In this document: positions 63,751 through 64,000 of the stretch, piece by piece
Layout of the letters: every line of letters begins with the position of its first letter
How positions within the stretch are numbered: position 1 is the stretch's first letter
Source: Desulfoluna spongiiphila
GTDB taxonomy: Bacteria > Desulfobacterota > Desulfobacteria > Desulfobacterales > Desulfolunaceae
NCBI RefSeq assembly: GCF_900101345.1
Contig: NZ_FMUX01000019.1
Coordinates: 62,001-126,000, forward strand
DNA: 64,000 nt
Reading direction: 5' to 3'
The notes under the pieces: model-generated
Seen by the model: only the letters and a program-made list of their open reading frames with translations
What the model was told of the DNA's origin: nothing
The model's database searches: none
Position numbers and translations under genes: made by a program

Positions 63751-64000
63751 ACAGGGGCTGCTGGCCCTGGCCACCGTGATGGTTTTTGGCGGGCTTTTTA
63801 CGGGGTGTACCGGAGGAGCCGCCGAGGCCCCTGAAACACCCCTTCTCTCATGCCGGGGCCGGGCGGTTACCGTGGGAGACTATCAGGATGCCCTGAAGCT
63901 GGCCCTCCAGGGGTACCCCTATGAGAGCCTCTCCAGCGGAGAGGAGGTGGCGGCCATCCGTCAGGGTGTGCTCCATCAACTTAAGGAAGAGCTTGTGCTC
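63728..64000 (+). CDS. SurA-like peptidyl-prolyl isomerase lipoprotein (3' truncated)
   Basis: The gene starts inside mfd at an ATG behind AAGGAGG (63712-63718) and runs to the window end (91 codons). Residues 8-26 are hydrophobic and end in LFTGC with Cys-27 as probable lipidation site. Then come residues typical of the N-terminal part of SurA/PpiD-type chaperones, a substrate-binding helical domain (LSCRGRAVTVGDYQDALKL, then helices). The parvulin domain would lie outside the window. An mfd and surA-like pair is a known arrangement in deltaproteobacterial genomes. Confidence 0.65.
   Translation, partial: MLTRQTIKQGLLALATVMVFGGLFTGCTGGAAEAPETPLLSCRGRAVTVGDYQDALKLALQGYPYESLSSGEEVAAIRQGVLHQLKEELVL

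Overview
The window is a gene-dense, GC-rich bacterial chromosome segment, cut at both ends inside genes. The gene set suggests a Gram-negative anaerobe of the Desulfobacterota (former Deltaproteobacteria) type. It carries two fused ADP-forming acyl-CoA synthetases, a corrinoid-pathway methyl-THF methyltransferase, a liv amino-acid transporter, RecBCD, and mfd followed by a SurA-type lipoprotein. The lineage is inferred from gene content only. I see no rRNA, tRNA, CRISPR array, prophage or transposase gene.

Layout. 1-3408: tandem outer-membrane barrel paralogues flanking an EF-hand lipoprotein. 3699-7891: ADP-forming acyl-CoA synthetase, methyl-THF methyltransferase and a PilZ-like protein. 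7995-12962: livKHMGF on the minus strand. 13516-14556: CBS-ACT protein and DUF4404 protein. 15042-21986: guanine deaminase divergent from a BMP-type purine ABC transporter operon with a xanthine-guanine phosphoribosyltransferase inside it. 22294-30644: globin-coupled diguanylate cyclase, polysaccharide deacetylase, guaB and dnaE. 30785-38555: a six-gene minus-strand operon of ExbB-like, ExbD-like and TonB-like proteins plus three unrecognised exported proteins. 38895-48369: recC, recB and recD, with a CheX-like gene between recB and recD. 48988-53300: TPP enzyme, dienelactone hydrolase and chemoreceptor. 53893-57733: crotonase, ADP-forming acyl-CoA synthetase and alpha/beta hydrolase operon. 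58072-64000: small lipoprotein, UDP-glucose dehydrogenase, mfd and the start of a SurA-like gene.

How the genes work together. The purine block reads as one salvage unit. The transporter imports a purine, Gpt converts guanine or xanthine to GMP or XMP, guanine deaminase diverts guanine to xanthine, and guaB about 3 kb downstream supplies XMP from IMP. The liv cluster, both acyl-CoA synthetases and the crotonase fit uptake and energy-conserving breakdown of amino or organic acids. RecBCD, DnaE and Mfd form a replication and repair group.

The best candidate for an undescribed system is the 30785-38555 operon. It has a proton-channel pair and a TonB-like strut but no TonB-dependent receptor, coupled without gaps to three large secreted helical proteins that I cannot assign. 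The intergenic regions also hold at least three families of non-coding inverted-repeat elements, in one place nested inside each other.
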